Of a stretch of DNA of 64,000 nt, positions 33,625 to 43,080 are shown piece by piece (within the stretch, counting starts at the first letter, position 1; each line of letters begins with the position of its first letter). The stretch comes from Deltaproteobacteria bacterium (GTDB taxonomy: Bacteria; Myxococcota; Myxococcia; SLRQ01). Location: contig JARGFU010000015.1 of the NCBI GenBank assembly GCA_029210625.1, forward strand, positions 76,940 to 140,939. The letters run 5' to 3'. The notes beneath the pieces are model-generated. The model worked only from the letters and a program-made list of their open reading frames with translations, ran no database searches and was not told the origin of the DNA. The translations under genes and the position numbers were made by a program.

Positions 33625-35837
33625 AAGGCGCCGCGGAGGTAGCCCTGCGCCCGCGGCTTCAGGGGGTGGCCGAAGTTGTTGCTGCCGTCCGGGAGGTAGC
33701 TGCCGGCGGTCTCGCGCATCTCCAGGCCGAGGACGGGGAGCTGCCCGTAGACGCCGGCCTCCCAGCGGGTGCCGCCCAGCTCGAAGGCCCAGCCGACGCG
33801 GCCCGCCAGGAGGGTGTTCGCCCCCAGCTCCCGCCGGATGCTCGGCGCCACCAGGGACTCGGGCGCGTTCTCGATCTCCCAGAAGCCGCTCACCCACATG
33901 GCGTCGAGGGAGAGCCTGAGGTTCCGCCCCAGGTAGCGGGCCCCGCCCAGGATGCGGTGCTGCGGCTCCTGATCGTCCACCTGCCAGATCCGGGCGCCGT
34001 CTGCCCCGACCACCCGCCGGTTCACGTAGTCGAGGTGGTAGCTGGCGAGGAGCTCCAGGTCCTCGGCCGGGCGCCAGGTCGCGGTGAGCTCGGCGCCGAT
34101 CGAGCCGGTCGGATCGGGGTCGTTGAGGTAGTTGGCCGCCACCTCGTCGCCGATGATCGGCAGCCCGGCGAAGTACTCGATCTTCTGGAGCGACTCGACG
34201 TCGAGGACCACGTCGTCGAGGTAGCGGGAGGCGTAGAGCTCGACCTCGACCCGCAGCGCGTCCCCGAGGAAGCGGCCGCGCCAGCCGAGCTCGGCGATGT
34301 CGACCTTGGCGTTCTGGAGATCGGCGTTGCCGAGGTTCACGGCGAAGATGTGCTGGAGGCGGCGCAGGAGGTCCTCGTCCTGCATGGTGCCCGGCTCGAG
34401 GAGGACGTGGCCCTGCAGCTCGAAGAAGGAGGGCTTGCGGTAGGCGCGCGCCGCCGAGGCCCGGAAGGTGTGGTGGGCGCTCGCCCGGTAGACCGCCGAG
34501 AGGCGCGGGGCGAAGCCCGGCTCGCGCACCAGGTTGTTGAGGCCCGCCCGCACCCCGAGGTTCAGATCCAGGTCGTCCATGACCTGCCACTCGAGCTGGC
34601 CGTAGAGATCGGGGCGCAGCTCGACCAGGGGGTTGGCCTCGCAGGTGGAGGGATCGAAGTTGGTGGGCAGGCTCGGCGCGCAGGTCACCATCGTGCCCTC
34701 GCGGTGGTGGATCATCTTGCCCTGGAAGCCACCGAGGACCCGCAGGCGCTCGCCGATCCGCCAGGCCCGCTCGGCGGAGAGCTCGTAGACGGTCGTGGGG
34801 TGCCGGATCGGCTGGGGCAGCTGCGCCATGACGATCTCGGGATCGGAGGGGAAGCGCAGGTTGAGGTCGAGGTCGAAGCGCGCGTTCACCCGGTCGACGA
34901 AGAAGCGGATCCGGGTCTCGTGGACGATGGCCTCGGAGCGCAGATAGAGCTGATCGAAGCGCCCCTCGCCGATGCCGGCCACGGTGACCATGTCGCCGCC
35001 GTTCACGCCGCCGCCGAGCTCGAGGGTGGCCTCGACCTTCTCGCCCTCGTAGCGGACCCAGCTGCGGCTCCGGAAGGAGGAGGCCCCCACCCGATCCGGC
35101 TCGTAGAAGGGCGCCCGCTGGTCGTAGCCCCAGGCCGACCACCAGCTGAAGGCGCCGGAGCGGCCGAAGATCCGCAGATCACCGACCAGGGTCTCGGGCC
35201 GGTAGCCGCCGAGGCTCACCTCCGCCTGCAGCTTCTTCTCCTCGGCCCGGCGGGTGACGATGTTCACCACCCCCTGCAGCGCGCCGGCGCCGTAGAGAGT
35301 GGAGGCCGGGCCCCGGATGATCTCGATCCGCTCGATCGAGCCGATGTCCACCGGCAGGCCGATCCAGACCGGCAGCTGGAAGAGGGGGTTGAGGACGTCC
35401 CGGCCGTCGATCAGCACCAGCACGTTCGAGCCGGCGAGGGTCGTGCCCGAGCGCGCCCCCACCGCGGGGTAGGCGATGGTCAGGTGGAGGACGTCCACCC
35501 CCGGCACCATCCGCAGGAGGTCGGCGATGTTGTCGAAGGGCATCGCCAGGAGATCCTTGCGGGTGAAGACCGTGATCGCCGAGGGCGAGTCGTCGAGGCG
35601 CTGCGCGCGCCGGGAGGCGGTGACGACGACGTCCTCCTGCTCGAGGAGGGCGAACTCGTCCATGAGGTTCAGGTCATCGAGGCTCTCGAAGTCGAAGGCC
35701 TCCTCGAGCGCCGCCTCGTCGATCACGGGCTCCTCGATCGCGGCCTCCTCGGCCCGGGCCGCCAGCGCCAGCACGAGGCAGGGCAGAAGCACCATCGCCC
35801 CGCGCACCCCCCGTGCCTTTGAGCTCCACTCGCGCAT
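33621..35837 (-). CDS. TonB-dependent outer-membrane receptor
   Basis: 738 residues. The signal peptide is followed by an unusual acidic N-terminal stretch (Glu/Asp/Ala repeats, about 30-65), then EDVVVTASRRAQRLDDSPSAITVFTRKDL (TonB box region and plug start). The plug contains SNVLVLIDGRDVLNPL and IERIEIIRGPASTLYGAGALQGVVNIVTRR. The rest is a beta-barrel. It lies third in a minus-strand operon behind a HmuY-like lipoprotein, which suggests heme or another iron source as the ligand, though vitamin B12-type receptors look similar. Confidence 0.9.
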   Translation of the reverse strand: MREWSSKARGVRGAMVLLPCLVLALAARAEEAAIEEPVIDEAALEEAFDFESLDDLNLMDEFALLEQEDVVVTASRRAQRLDDSPSAITVFTRKDLLAMPFDNIADLLRMVPGVDVLHLTIAYPAVGARSGTTLAGSNVLVLIDGRDVLNPLFQLPVWIGLPVDIGSIERIEIIRGPASTLYGAGALQGVVNIVTRRAEEKKLQAEVSLGGYRPETLVGDLRIFGRSGAFSWWSAWGYDQRAPFYEPDRVGASSFRSRSWVRYEGEKVEATLELGGGVNGGDMVTVAGIGEGRFDQLYLRSEAIVHETRIRFFVDRVNARFDLDLNLRFPSDPEIVMAQLPQPIRHPTTVYELSAERAWRIGERLRVLGGFQGKMIHHREGTMVTCAPSLPTNFDPSTCEANPLVELRPDLYGQLEWQVMDDLDLNLGVRAGLNNLVREPGFAPRLSAVYRASAHHTFRASAARAYRKPSFFELQGHVLLEPGTMQDEDLLRRLQHIFAVNLGNADLQNAKVDIAELGWRGRFLGDALRVEVELYASRYLDDVVLDVESLQKIEYFAGLPIIGDEVAANYLNDPDPTGSIGAELTATWRPAEDLELLASYHLDYVNRRVVGADGARIWQVDDQEPQHRILGGARYLGRNLRLSLDAMWVSGFWEIENAPESLVAPSIRRELGANTLLAGRVGWAFELGGTRWEAGVYGQLPVLGLEMRETAGSYLPDGSNNFGHPLKPRAQGYLRGAF

Positions 35838-35861
35838 CCGCGGCCCAGGGATGCCCCGGAA

Positions 35862-37451
35862 TCAGGAGATTTTCAAGAGCCCGACCCGGCGCCGGCGCCG
35901 GGCCCCCAGCGCCAGGCCCAGCAGGAGCAGGCCGAGGGCGGGGCCGGAGGGATCGACCCCGGGGCCCCGCAGCGCGGTGCAGCCGCAGCCCTTCGGGTCG
36001 GGATCACCACCGCCGCCGCCGCCGCAGTCCTCGGGCGGCTCGCAGACCGGGGGGGGATCGAGGCGCTCGAGGCAGGCGAGCACCTCCTCCGGGGAGCCGG
36101 CGCAGAGGCCCGGCCGCTTGCTGGCCCCGGTCCGCTCGACGTTGATCACCATCGCCAGCAGCTCGCTGGTGCCGGTGGCGTCGAGGGTGATCCGTCCGTC
36201 GGCGGCGGCGCCGTCCTCACCGTCGGCGAAGAAGACCCACTCGCCGGCGACGCGGCTGGCGCCGATCACGATCAGGCCCGCGGTCTCGTCCTCGGCCGTT
36301 TCGGGGAGATCGACCAGGGCGAAGTCGACGGTCTGCCGGCCGGCGGCCTGCAGCTCGAAGGTCTTCACCGAGGCGTGGAAGAGCCGGAGGCTGGGGTCCT
36401 CGGCCGGGAAGGCCAGGGGCTCGCGCTTGGTGCGCGGATAGTCGGCGCCCTTCGCGTAGGAGAGCGCCGGGTCGGCCTCGGCCGAGAGGTAGAGGTTCCA
36501 GATGCAGAAGGTCTCGAAGGCCTCGGCGAAGCTGCTCTGGTGATCGCGCTGCAGGAGCTGATCGACCTGCTCGATCCAGAGGGGCTGCTCGGGGCTGTCG
36601 AGGCCGCCGGCGAGGCCCTGCCCCCGCTCCAGGTGCTCCCAGAGGGTGCGCAGGAAGTCGGGGCCGTACTTCTCGTGGAGGAACTGCCACCATAGGGAGG
36701 AGCCGTAGGAGAAGCGATCCACCGGCCCGGGCAGGGGCACGTCGAGGCTGCGGTCGGCGTTCTCGAGGTAGCCCGAGATCTGCCAGCGCAGATCCGAGGT
36801 GGCCGGATCGAAGATCTCGCTCCCCCACACCGCCGTCCCCTCCGAGACGATGGAGTCGGTGGCGATGCTGTAGGCGGCCTGCACCGCGTGGAAGTACTCG
36901 TGGCTGGCCAGCAGCCGGGCGGCGAAGGTCAGCGAGGGGTAGCCGTAGCCCTGGAAGTCGTTCTCCTGGAGGATGTGCCCCAGGCAGATCGTGTCGTTGT
37001 CGACCAGGCAGGCATCCGTGCCGAAGTGCCCGTCGGAGGAGAGGCCGAAGTCGAGGAGGTAGACGTCAAAGCGGCCGTCGCCGCCGTTGTCCCCGGAGAG
37101 GGTCTCGTCGGAGATCGGCGCCCGGAAGCCCAGCTCGTCCTGGTAGCGCGTCGCCACCGCCTCGTAGCTGTCCGCGACCAGCTCGACGTAGTCGGGCACC
37201 CCGCTGGCGTCGTTGTCGAAGGAGGGCACGGCGTGGGTGCCCGCCCGGGTGTAGTGCACCCGGAAGCGCCCGCCCGCCGAGTCGTGCTGCTCGATCACGT
37301 CGGTGGGGTCGTAGTGCCAGAGGCCGCCGGTGCCCTCGTTCGGGCGCAGGTAGGCCACCCCGGTGTCGTAGACCGGCGCGCGGGGGGCCTGGGCCTCGGG
37401 GCCGCAGGCCGTCAGACCGACGAGGACGAGGAGCGGGAGGCCGCGCCTCAC
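35862..37451 (-). CDS. secreted HExxH (putative metalloprotease) protein with MYXO-CTERM-like tail
   Basis: 529 residues from GTG 37451, overlapping the preceding stop. A lipobox (VGLTAC) ends the signal sequence. HEYFHAVQAAY (about residue 185) is a zinc-protease-like HExxH, with SEGTAVWGSEIF downstream as a possible third-ligand region; similar to MXAN_6640-type proteins as I recall them. The C-terminus has CEPPEDCGGGGGGDPDPKGCGC, then a helix (GPALGLLLLGLALGA) and RRRRR, matching the MYXO-CTERM surface-anchoring tag. Having both a lipobox and this tail is odd. Second gene of the HmuY-TonB operon, so it may release heme from proteins. Confidence 0.72.
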   Translation of the reverse strand: MRRGLPLLVLVGLTACGPEAQAPRAPVYDTGVAYLRPNEGTGGLWHYDPTDVIEQHDSAGGRFRVHYTRAGTHAVPSFDNDASGVPDYVELVADSYEAVATRYQDELGFRAPISDETLSGDNGGDGRFDVYLLDFGLSSDGHFGTDACLVDNDTICLGHILQENDFQGYGYPSLTFAARLLASHEYFHAVQAAYSIATDSIVSEGTAVWGSEIFDPATSDLRWQISGYLENADRSLDVPLPGPVDRFSYGSSLWWQFLHEKYGPDFLRTLWEHLERGQGLAGGLDSPEQPLWIEQVDQLLQRDHQSSFAEAFETFCIWNLYLSAEADPALSYAKGADYPRTKREPLAFPAEDPSLRLFHASVKTFELQAAGRQTVDFALVDLPETAEDETAGLIVIGASRVAGEWVFFADGEDGAAADGRITLDATGTSELLAMVINVERTGASKRPGLCAGSPEEVLACLERLDPPPVCEPPEDCGGGGGGDPDPKGCGCTALRGPGVDPSGPALGLLLLGLALGARRRRRVGLLKIS

Positions 37452-38245
37452 GGCAGGAAGGCCCAGTGCATCCGGATGTTGCCGGAGCCGGTCGGCGGCG
37501 TGGGCGCCGTCTGCAGGGTGTCGCACTGCTCCTGCTTGGTGGGCTCGTAGTAGCTCTCGACCTCGAGCTTCACATGGGAGCCGTCGCGCAGCTGCACGAT
37601 GAAGATCTGCCCGGTCATCGAGACGCAGCTGGTGTAGGCGTAGAAGCCCGAGAGGGCCGTCAGCGGCGAGGTGCCCAGCCCCGAGCCGTCGTCGATGAAG
37701 TTGCAGCTCTCGTCGTAGAAGTCGTCCTCGACGAAGGTCAGGCCGGTGGGCACCTCGGTCACGTCCGCGTAGAGGACCGAGGTCGGCAGGCCCGCGGCGG
37801 TCACGCAGGAGGCGCCGGAGGCCCCGCTGTTGATCCGGATGACGAAGCGGTGGAAGGCGATGTCCCAGTCGTGGGAGAGGGTCGCGTCCTCGTCGGAGAG
37901 CTCGACCTTCTGGAGGCCGTTCGGAGTGAACTTCGCGTAGACGTAGGCGTCCGGGGGGTTGGCCATGAAGCCGCCGGCGGTGGCGTCGACGTGGGAGTCG
38001 AAGCCGCCCTCACCGTCGGCCAGGGTCACGATCTGCCCGGGGGCGATCGTGGACTGGAGGTTCATCTCCAGGAACATCGTGTCCTCGCAGGGCGGGCGGA
38101 CCAGCTCCTCGCACAAGGGACCCGAGCCCCCGTCGCCGCCCCCGTCGGCGCCGCCGTCGGCATCGTCGTCGGTGCCCGAGGGGCAGCCGGCGACGAGGAG
38201 AGTGGTCAGGGCGAGGGCGAGGAGGACGGGGCTCTTGAAACGCAT
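37448..38245 (-). CDS. HmuY-family lipoprotein
   Basis: 265 residues from ATG 38245. A lipoprotein signal (LLVAGC) is followed by an Asp/Gly linker (TDDDADGGADGGGDGG). The body shows ATLSHDWDIAFHRFVIRINSG, the characteristic segment of HmuY, a heme-binding lipoprotein of heme scavenging systems, and ends with a beta-strand pair. First gene of an operon continuing with the HExxH protein and the TonB receptor. The heme ligand residues cannot be assigned from this alone. Confidence 0.8.
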   Translation of the reverse strand: MRFKSPVLLALALTTLLVAGCPSGTDDDADGGADGGGDGGSGPLCEELVRPPCEDTMFLEMNLQSTIAPGQIVTLADGEGGFDSHVDATAGGFMANPPDAYVYAKFTPNGLQKVELSDEDATLSHDWDIAFHRFVIRINSGASGASCVTAAGLPTSVLYADVTEVPTGLTFVEDDFYDESCNFIDDGSGLGTSPLTALSGFYAYTSCVSMTGQIFIVQLRDGSHVKLEVESYYEPTKQEQCDTLQTAPTPPTGSGNIRMHWAFLP

Positions 38246-38284
38246 GGGGCGCGGTCTATGCCCCGCCGCCCACCTTTTCAAGGA

Positions 38285-38725
38285 TCAGTGGGCGCCCTTG
38301 AGCCACATCGCCGTCTGCTCGCTCTGGTAGACCAGCTCACCGGCCTGCTCGAAGCGGAAGGCGTAGCGGGTCATGATCTTGTCGCCCAGGCGCCGGTTGC
38401 GGACGGCCTTGCACTCGATCTCGATCGGCTCGCCCGGCGTCGAGAGGGTGAAGAAGCGGGCGTCGTGGATACGCACCCCGTAGCCGATCCACCCCTCGGC
38501 GTGCCGCAGGCCCAGCAGCTCGTAGGCGTGGACGAAGGCCGCCATGCCGGTCATGTGCACCATCAGGCCGCCGCTGACATGCCGGGGGTGGCGCACGGGG
38601 TCGGCCCGCTGGGTGTTGGTGATCGGCAGATCGTCGTGGGTCGGCATCCGCACCCGCACCAGGCTCTGCTCCTCGTCGACCTCGAGGATCTCGTCCAGGA
38701 GGAACCCCTCGGGGGCGTAGGGCAT
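38285..38725 (-). CDS. hotdog-fold protein (thioesterase/dehydratase-like)
   Basis: 146 residues. The sequence pattern (FLLDEILEVDEEQSLVRVRMP, long helix with HVSGGLMVHMTGMAAFVHAYEL, then beta-strands PIEIECKAVRNRRLGDKIMTRYAFRFEQ) is that of a single hotdog domain, such as acyl-CoA thioesterase or FabZ/FcoT-like proteins. The catalytic residue is not clear. It lies 33 bp downstream of an alpha/beta hydrolase gene on the same strand. Confidence 0.6.
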   Translation of the reverse strand: MPYAPEGFLLDEILEVDEEQSLVRVRMPTHDDLPITNTQRADPVRHPRHVSGGLMVHMTGMAAFVHAYELLGLRHAEGWIGYGVRIHDARFFTLSTPGEPIEIECKAVRNRRLGDKIMTRYAFRFEQAGELVYQSEQTAMWLKGAH

Positions 38726-38758
38726 GTCGGCCAGCAGGGCTACGAACCCTAGAGAAGC

Positions 38759-39490
38759 CTAGGCCAGGAAGTCGAGGAGGGCGGCGTCGAAGGCCTCGGG
38801 GAGCTCGAGGTTCGAGAGGTGACCCGCGCCGGGGAGCTCCACCAGGCGAGCGTCGGGGAGGGCCTCGACCATCGCCCGCGCGGCCGCCGGCGGGGTGAGG
38901 GTGTCCTCGGCGCCGACCAGCACCAGGGTCGGGCAGGTGATCTCGCCGAGCTGGGGAGTCGAGTCCGGGCGATCCCGCATCGCCTCCAGCGCCCGGGCCA
39001 CGCCCTCGGCGTCGGCGCCGGTGATGAGCGCCTCGGCCCTCGCCACGGCGTCCGGGCGCTCCCGGCGGGTGGTCTCTCCCAGGAGCGCCGGCAGCAGGGC
39101 CGCGGCCATCCAACCGGTGCCCTCCGCGCGCACCCGGGCGGCCTGTTCGCTGCGCTTCTGTCGCCCCGCCTCGTCGTCGGCGCCGCTGCGGGTGTCGGCC
39201 AGCACCAGCCCGGCGAAGCGCTCCGGCGCCAGCGCGTGGAGGCGGAAGGCCACGTAGCCCCCCATCGAGAGGCCGACGAAGATCGCCCGGTCGATCCCGG
39301 CCGCGTCGAGGTCGGCGAGCACCGCCCGGGCGAAGGCCTCGAGGGTGGGCTCGCCGGGGGCGCGGCCGCCGAAGCCCGGGAAGTCGGGGGTCAGCACCTC
39401 GCGGCCGCCGAGGGCCTCGCGCTGATCGGCCCACATGCCGGCGTGGAGGGGGAAGGCGTGGAGGAAGACGACGGGGGTGTTCGGGTCCAT
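38759..39490 (-). CDS. alpha/beta hydrolase
   Basis: 243 residues from ATG 39490. VVFLHAFPLHAGMW gives the oxyanion-hole HxF segment, GLSMGGY the nucleophile elbow (Ser about 91), LVGAEDTLTPP the acid Asp region and GAGHLSNLELP the catalytic His. The family spans 3-oxoadipate enol-lactonases, haloperoxidase-like and other esterases; no pathway genes are adjacent to fix the substrate. Confidence 0.88.
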   Translation of the reverse strand: MDPNTPVVFLHAFPLHAGMWADQREALGGREVLTPDFPGFGGRAPGEPTLEAFARAVLADLDAAGIDRAIFVGLSMGGYVAFRLHALAPERFAGLVLADTRSGADDEAGRQKRSEQAARVRAEGTGWMAAALLPALLGETTRRERPDAVARAEALITGADAEGVARALEAMRDRPDSTPQLGEITCPTLVLVGAEDTLTPPAAARAMVEALPDARLVELPGAGHLSNLELPEAFDAALLDFLA

Positions 39491-39532
39491 GGCCGGCAGC
39501 TTCGACCCGGCGGGAGCGAGGCGCAACCGCCC

Positions 39533-39549
39533 TGGCATCCCCCTCGCAA
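39533..39549 (+). promoter_or_regulatory. possible sigma-54 promoter
   Basis: TGGCATCCCCCTCGCAA has GG and GC ten bases apart, a good -24 box (TGGCAT) and a poorer -12 box (TCGCA). A start near 39559 would leave a 49-base leader with GGAGAGGAG before the ATG at 39608. Confidence 0.4.
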
Positions 39550-39607
39550 CCCCCTGCGGGACGGGCCGGATGCCAGTCGTGCCAGCCGGCCCGGGAGAGG
39601 AGCAGCC

Positions 39608-40327
39608 ATGACCCGAATTCTTCCTTCCTGGAGGGCCTTCCTGGCCTTCCTCTTCCTCCTCGGGATGGGCTCCTGCGCCACCCTGGGGCTGGGATCCTCC
39701 GCGATCCGTGGAGGCGGTGACACAGGCGCGGTGCCGCCGGGCCACGCCGCGGCGGCCCGGGCGGGCTGGAGCCCCCGGACCGGCGACCTCGTCTTCCGCC
39801 AGTCCCGCTCCCGCCAGGCGCAGGCGATCGAGCTGGTCACCCACTCCCCCTGGGGGCACACCGGGATCGTGCTGCTGATCGACGGAGAGCCCATCGTGCT
39901 CGAGGCCGTCGAGCCGGTGAAGCTCACCCCCCTGGAGCCCTGGCTCGCCGCCGCCCGGGGCGGGCGCTGGGCCGTGCGGAGACACGAGCAGGCCGAGACG
40001 ATCTTCACCCCCGACCTCGAGCGGGAGCTGATCCGCGCCGGGCGCGCGCTGCTGGGCACCCACTACGACGGCCGCTTCGAGTGGAGCGATCGCCGCCTCT
40101 ACTGCTCGGAGCTGGTCTGGAAGCTCTACGCCCGCCAGGCGAAGGTCCGGCTGGGGGAGCCCCAGCGCTACGCCGACCTGGACCTCTCCCACCCCATCGT
40201 CGGCCGCCTCATCCGCGAGCGCCTCGGCGCCGAGGAGCGGCCGAAGGGGAAGATCGTCACCCCCGGCGGCCTCTTCGATGCGCCCGGGCTGCGCACCGTC
40301 GCGGCCTCCTGGAAGCGCGACCGGTGA
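39608..40327 (+). CDS. YiiX/NlpC-P60-type lipoprotein peptidase
   Basis: 239 residues, with GGAGAGGAG before the ATG. The signal ends in LLGMGSC (lipobox). The domain is of the permuted papain type (YiiX/YebB): RTGDLVFRQS, SPWGHTGIVLLIDGEPIVLEAV carries the His, and RRLYCSELVWKLY carries the catalytic Cys. Such enzymes may cleave peptidoglycan peptides or lipid-linked amides. It is monocistronic and convergent with the helicase gene. Confidence 0.82.
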   Translation: MTRILPSWRAFLAFLFLLGMGSCATLGLGSSAIRGGGDTGAVPPGHAAAARAGWSPRTGDLVFRQSRSRQAQAIELVTHSPWGHTGIVLLIDGEPIVLEAVEPVKLTPLEPWLAAARGGRWAVRRHEQAETIFTPDLERELIRAGRALLGTHYDGRFEWSDRRLYCSELVWKLYARQAKVRLGEPQRYADLDLSHPIVGRLIRERLGAEERPKGKIVTPGGLFDAPGLRTVAASWKRDR

Positions 40328-40402
40328 CCCCGCGCTGATCTGCAGTAGATTGGGCCGGTGAGCGCCCCCCACCGCGAGCGGGTGACGGTCCTCGGTCGCT
40401 GA

Positions 40403-43060
40403 TCAGCGCTCGAAAGCGAGCAGCTCGAGGAGGGGGCGGCCCTCGGCGGGCGTTCGCAGATCGACCCGGCCGAGCAGGGCCCAGTCGGTCTCGCTGGTCT
40501 CGGCCGCGTCGTCCTGCACCGCCAGGCCGCAGAGGATCTGCTGCACCTTCCACTGCCGATCCCCGTCGGGGTTCAGGTGGGTGAACCAGGGCGCCCGGCC
40601 CCGGGGTGAGACGTCGAGCTCGCCGTTGACCTCGGCGAAGGCGTCGAGCTCGGCCTGCAGGCGCTCGGGGGTCCAGGGCTCGGCCCCCTCGGGCAGGCGG
40701 GCGGCCGCGGCCTCGAGCTGGCCGCGGGCCAGGAGGCCCAGGAGCTGGTGGACCTCGGCGCGCACCCGCGCGGTGAGCTGCTTCTCGTCGGCCGCCAGGG
40801 TCTCGGCGAGGCTGGAGGCGCGCACCTCGTGGACGACCGCGGCGGCGCCCTCCCTCGAGAGGGCCTCGATGAGCGCCAGGCGCTCGCCCGGGGCGACCTC
40901 GAGGACCCCCTGCATGGCCTCCCACTCGTCCAGGAGGCTGGAGTCGACCCCGCGGATGATGCCCTCGAGGGTCGCGCTGATGTCGGCCAGCGGCTCGGTG
41001 ATCAGCGCCTCGGGCAGGCCCCGACGCAGCACCCGGTAGACGTCGTTCAGGTGGCGCAGGAGCACCCCCTCCATCCGCTCCAGGCCGTGGTGGGTGACGT
41101 AGGTCTCGAAGCTGTGCGCCCGCTCGATCATCTCCCGGGCGATGGTCTTGGGCGCCAGCCCCCGCTCCCGCACCCAGGGGCGGTGCCGGGCGAAGGCCTC
41201 GAAGGTGGCCTCGAGGAACTCGAGATCGGGGCGGGGCGGCTCGAGCTCGTCGAGCAGCTCCATCCGCTCGTCGTAGGGGACGCCCTCGGACTTCAGCTTC
41301 GCCACCAGCTCGCCCTTCAGGGTCGAGAGCTGCCGCGCGAGGATCGCCCGCGGATCCTCGAGGATGGCCTCGATGACCGAGAGGGCGGTGAGGGCGGCGT
41401 CGATCGAGCCGGGGTCGTGCTCGCCCTCCCCCGTCGTGAGGAGGCTCTCGACGGCGGCCAGCAGGTAGAGGCCGAGGGCGTCGTCGAGACTGAAGCTCTC
41501 GTCCAGGGTGTCGTCCAGCTGAAGGCGGGCGTGACCGCCCGGCTGCCGGCGCTCGAGCCGGACCACCTCGGCCTTGCGCAGGGCCCGCAGGCGGGAGGCC
41601 AGGCGGCGGCGCTGGAAGGCCTTCTGGCCCTCGGTGAGGTGGGCGTGCTCGATGATGGCCAGCAGGCGGCGGTAGCCGCCGTCGCGGTCCTCGCTGCCCA
41701 CCTGCAGGACCGAGAGCAGCAGGCCGAAGTCGAGCTCGAAGACCGGGACCAGGGGCTCGGGCGGGCGGTTCTTGATCTTCACCGTCGCCGGCTCGTCCCA
41801 GGGCACGAAGCCCTTGGGCGCGGCGCTCTTCGAGAGCTTGCGGGCGAGGTCCGGCCGGCGGGCGATCTTCTCGTCGACGCGCTTGTTCTCGATCACGTGG
41901 GCGGGGGCCTGCACCACGACGTTGCCGTGGTCGTCGAAGCCCTTGCGTCCGGCCCGGCCGGCGATCTGGTGCAGCTCCCGGCTGGTGAGCAGGCGCATCT
42001 TCGTGCCGTCGTACTTGCACAGGCCGGTGAGCAGCACCGTGCGCAGCGGGATGTTCACCCCGACCCCGAGGGTGTCGGTGCCGCTGATGACCCGCAGCAG
42101 CCCGGCTTGCGCCAGGCGCTCGGTGAGGCGGCGGTAGCGGGGGATGAGGCCGCCGTGGTGCAGGCCGACGCCGGCCTTGAGCAGGCGGGCGAAGGTCTTG
42201 CCGAAGGGGGTGTCGAACTTCTCCCCGGCGAGGGCCTCGGCGATCTCGCGCTTCTTCTCCTTGTCGATGAGCTTGAGGCTGGTGAGGGCCTGGGCCTCGT
42301 CGAGGGCGGCGCGCTGGGTGAAGCTGACCAGGTAGATCGGCGCCTCGCCCGCTCCGAGCAGCCCCTCGATGGTCTCGTGCAGGGGCGCGTCGGCGTAGCG
42401 CCAGGAGAGGGGCACCGGCCGCACGTCGCGGTGCACCTGCACCACCGGACGCCCGGAGAAGGCCTCGAGGGCCTCGAGGGTGGGCGAGAGGTCGCCGAGG
42501 GTGGCGCTCATCAACAGGAAGCGCGTCTCGGGCAGGGTGATCAGGGGCAGGTGCCAGGCCATGCCCCGCTCGGGATCGGCGTAGTAGTGGAACTCGTCGA
42601 TCACCGCCTGGGCGAAGCGGGCCTCCCCCCGGACCGCGAGGAGGGCCAGCACCTCCTGGGTGCAGCAGATCACCTCGGCCCCGGGGTTCACACTCGCGTC
42701 GCCGGTCATCAGCCCGACCCGCGCGGGCCCGAAGACCGTGCAGAGCTCGAAGAACTTCTCGTTCACCAGCGCCTTGATCGGCGAGGTGTAGACGCTGCGC
42801 TCCCCCTTCGCGAGGGCGTCGAGGTGCAGCGCCCGGGCGACCAGCGACTTCCCCGAGCCGGTGGGCGTGGAGAGGACCACGTGGTTGCCGGCGAGGAGCT
42901 CGAGGACGGCCTCCTCCTGCGCCTCGTAGAGGGTGAGGCCTCGCGCCTCGACGTCCTCGACGAAGAGCTCGAGGAGGGTGTCGGCGTCGGCGGGAGCCTC
43001 GGCGGCGAGGATGCGATCGAGCGCGGCTTCGAGTCCTGCGGCCATGAGGCCGCCGGTCAT
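40403..43060 (-). CDS. Ski2-like DEAD/DEAH-box helicase (DUF3516 type)
   Basis: 885 residues. Motif I STPTGSGKS (about 64), motif II DEFHYY (about 154), motif III SAT, motif IV-VI region GLHHGGLIPRYRRLTERLAQAGLLRVISGTDTLGVGVNIPLRTVL and QIAGRAGRKGFD. The long C-terminal part (about 450-885) is helical and fits DUF3516 of bacterial Ski2/Mtr4-like proteins, probably RNA helicases. A second in-frame Met at residue 6 is an equally good start. It may close an operon with the two genes upstream. Confidence 0.88.
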   Translation of the reverse strand: MTGGLMAAGLEAALDRILAAEAPADADTLLELFVEDVEARGLTLYEAQEEAVLELLAGNHVVLSTPTGSGKSLVARALHLDALAKGERSVYTSPIKALVNEKFFELCTVFGPARVGLMTGDASVNPGAEVICCTQEVLALLAVRGEARFAQAVIDEFHYYADPERGMAWHLPLITLPETRFLLMSATLGDLSPTLEALEAFSGRPVVQVHRDVRPVPLSWRYADAPLHETIEGLLGAGEAPIYLVSFTQRAALDEAQALTSLKLIDKEKKREIAEALAGEKFDTPFGKTFARLLKAGVGLHHGGLIPRYRRLTERLAQAGLLRVISGTDTLGVGVNIPLRTVLLTGLCKYDGTKMRLLTSRELHQIAGRAGRKGFDDHGNVVVQAPAHVIENKRVDEKIARRPDLARKLSKSAAPKGFVPWDEPATVKIKNRPPEPLVPVFELDFGLLLSVLQVGSEDRDGGYRRLLAIIEHAHLTEGQKAFQRRRLASRLRALRKAEVVRLERRQPGGHARLQLDDTLDESFSLDDALGLYLLAAVESLLTTGEGEHDPGSIDAALTALSVIEAILEDPRAILARQLSTLKGELVAKLKSEGVPYDERMELLDELEPPRPDLEFLEATFEAFARHRPWVRERGLAPKTIAREMIERAHSFETYVTHHGLERMEGVLLRHLNDVYRVLRRGLPEALITEPLADISATLEGIIRGVDSSLLDEWEAMQGVLEVAPGERLALIEALSREGAAAVVHEVRASSLAETLAADEKQLTARVRAEVHQLLGLLARGQLEAAAARLPEGAEPWTPERLQAELDAFAEVNGELDVSPRGRAPWFTHLNPDGDRQWKVQQILCGLAVQDDAAETSETDWALLGRVDLRTPAEGRPLLELLAFER

Positions 43061-43080
43061 AGCACGCTATCGACGAGCGC

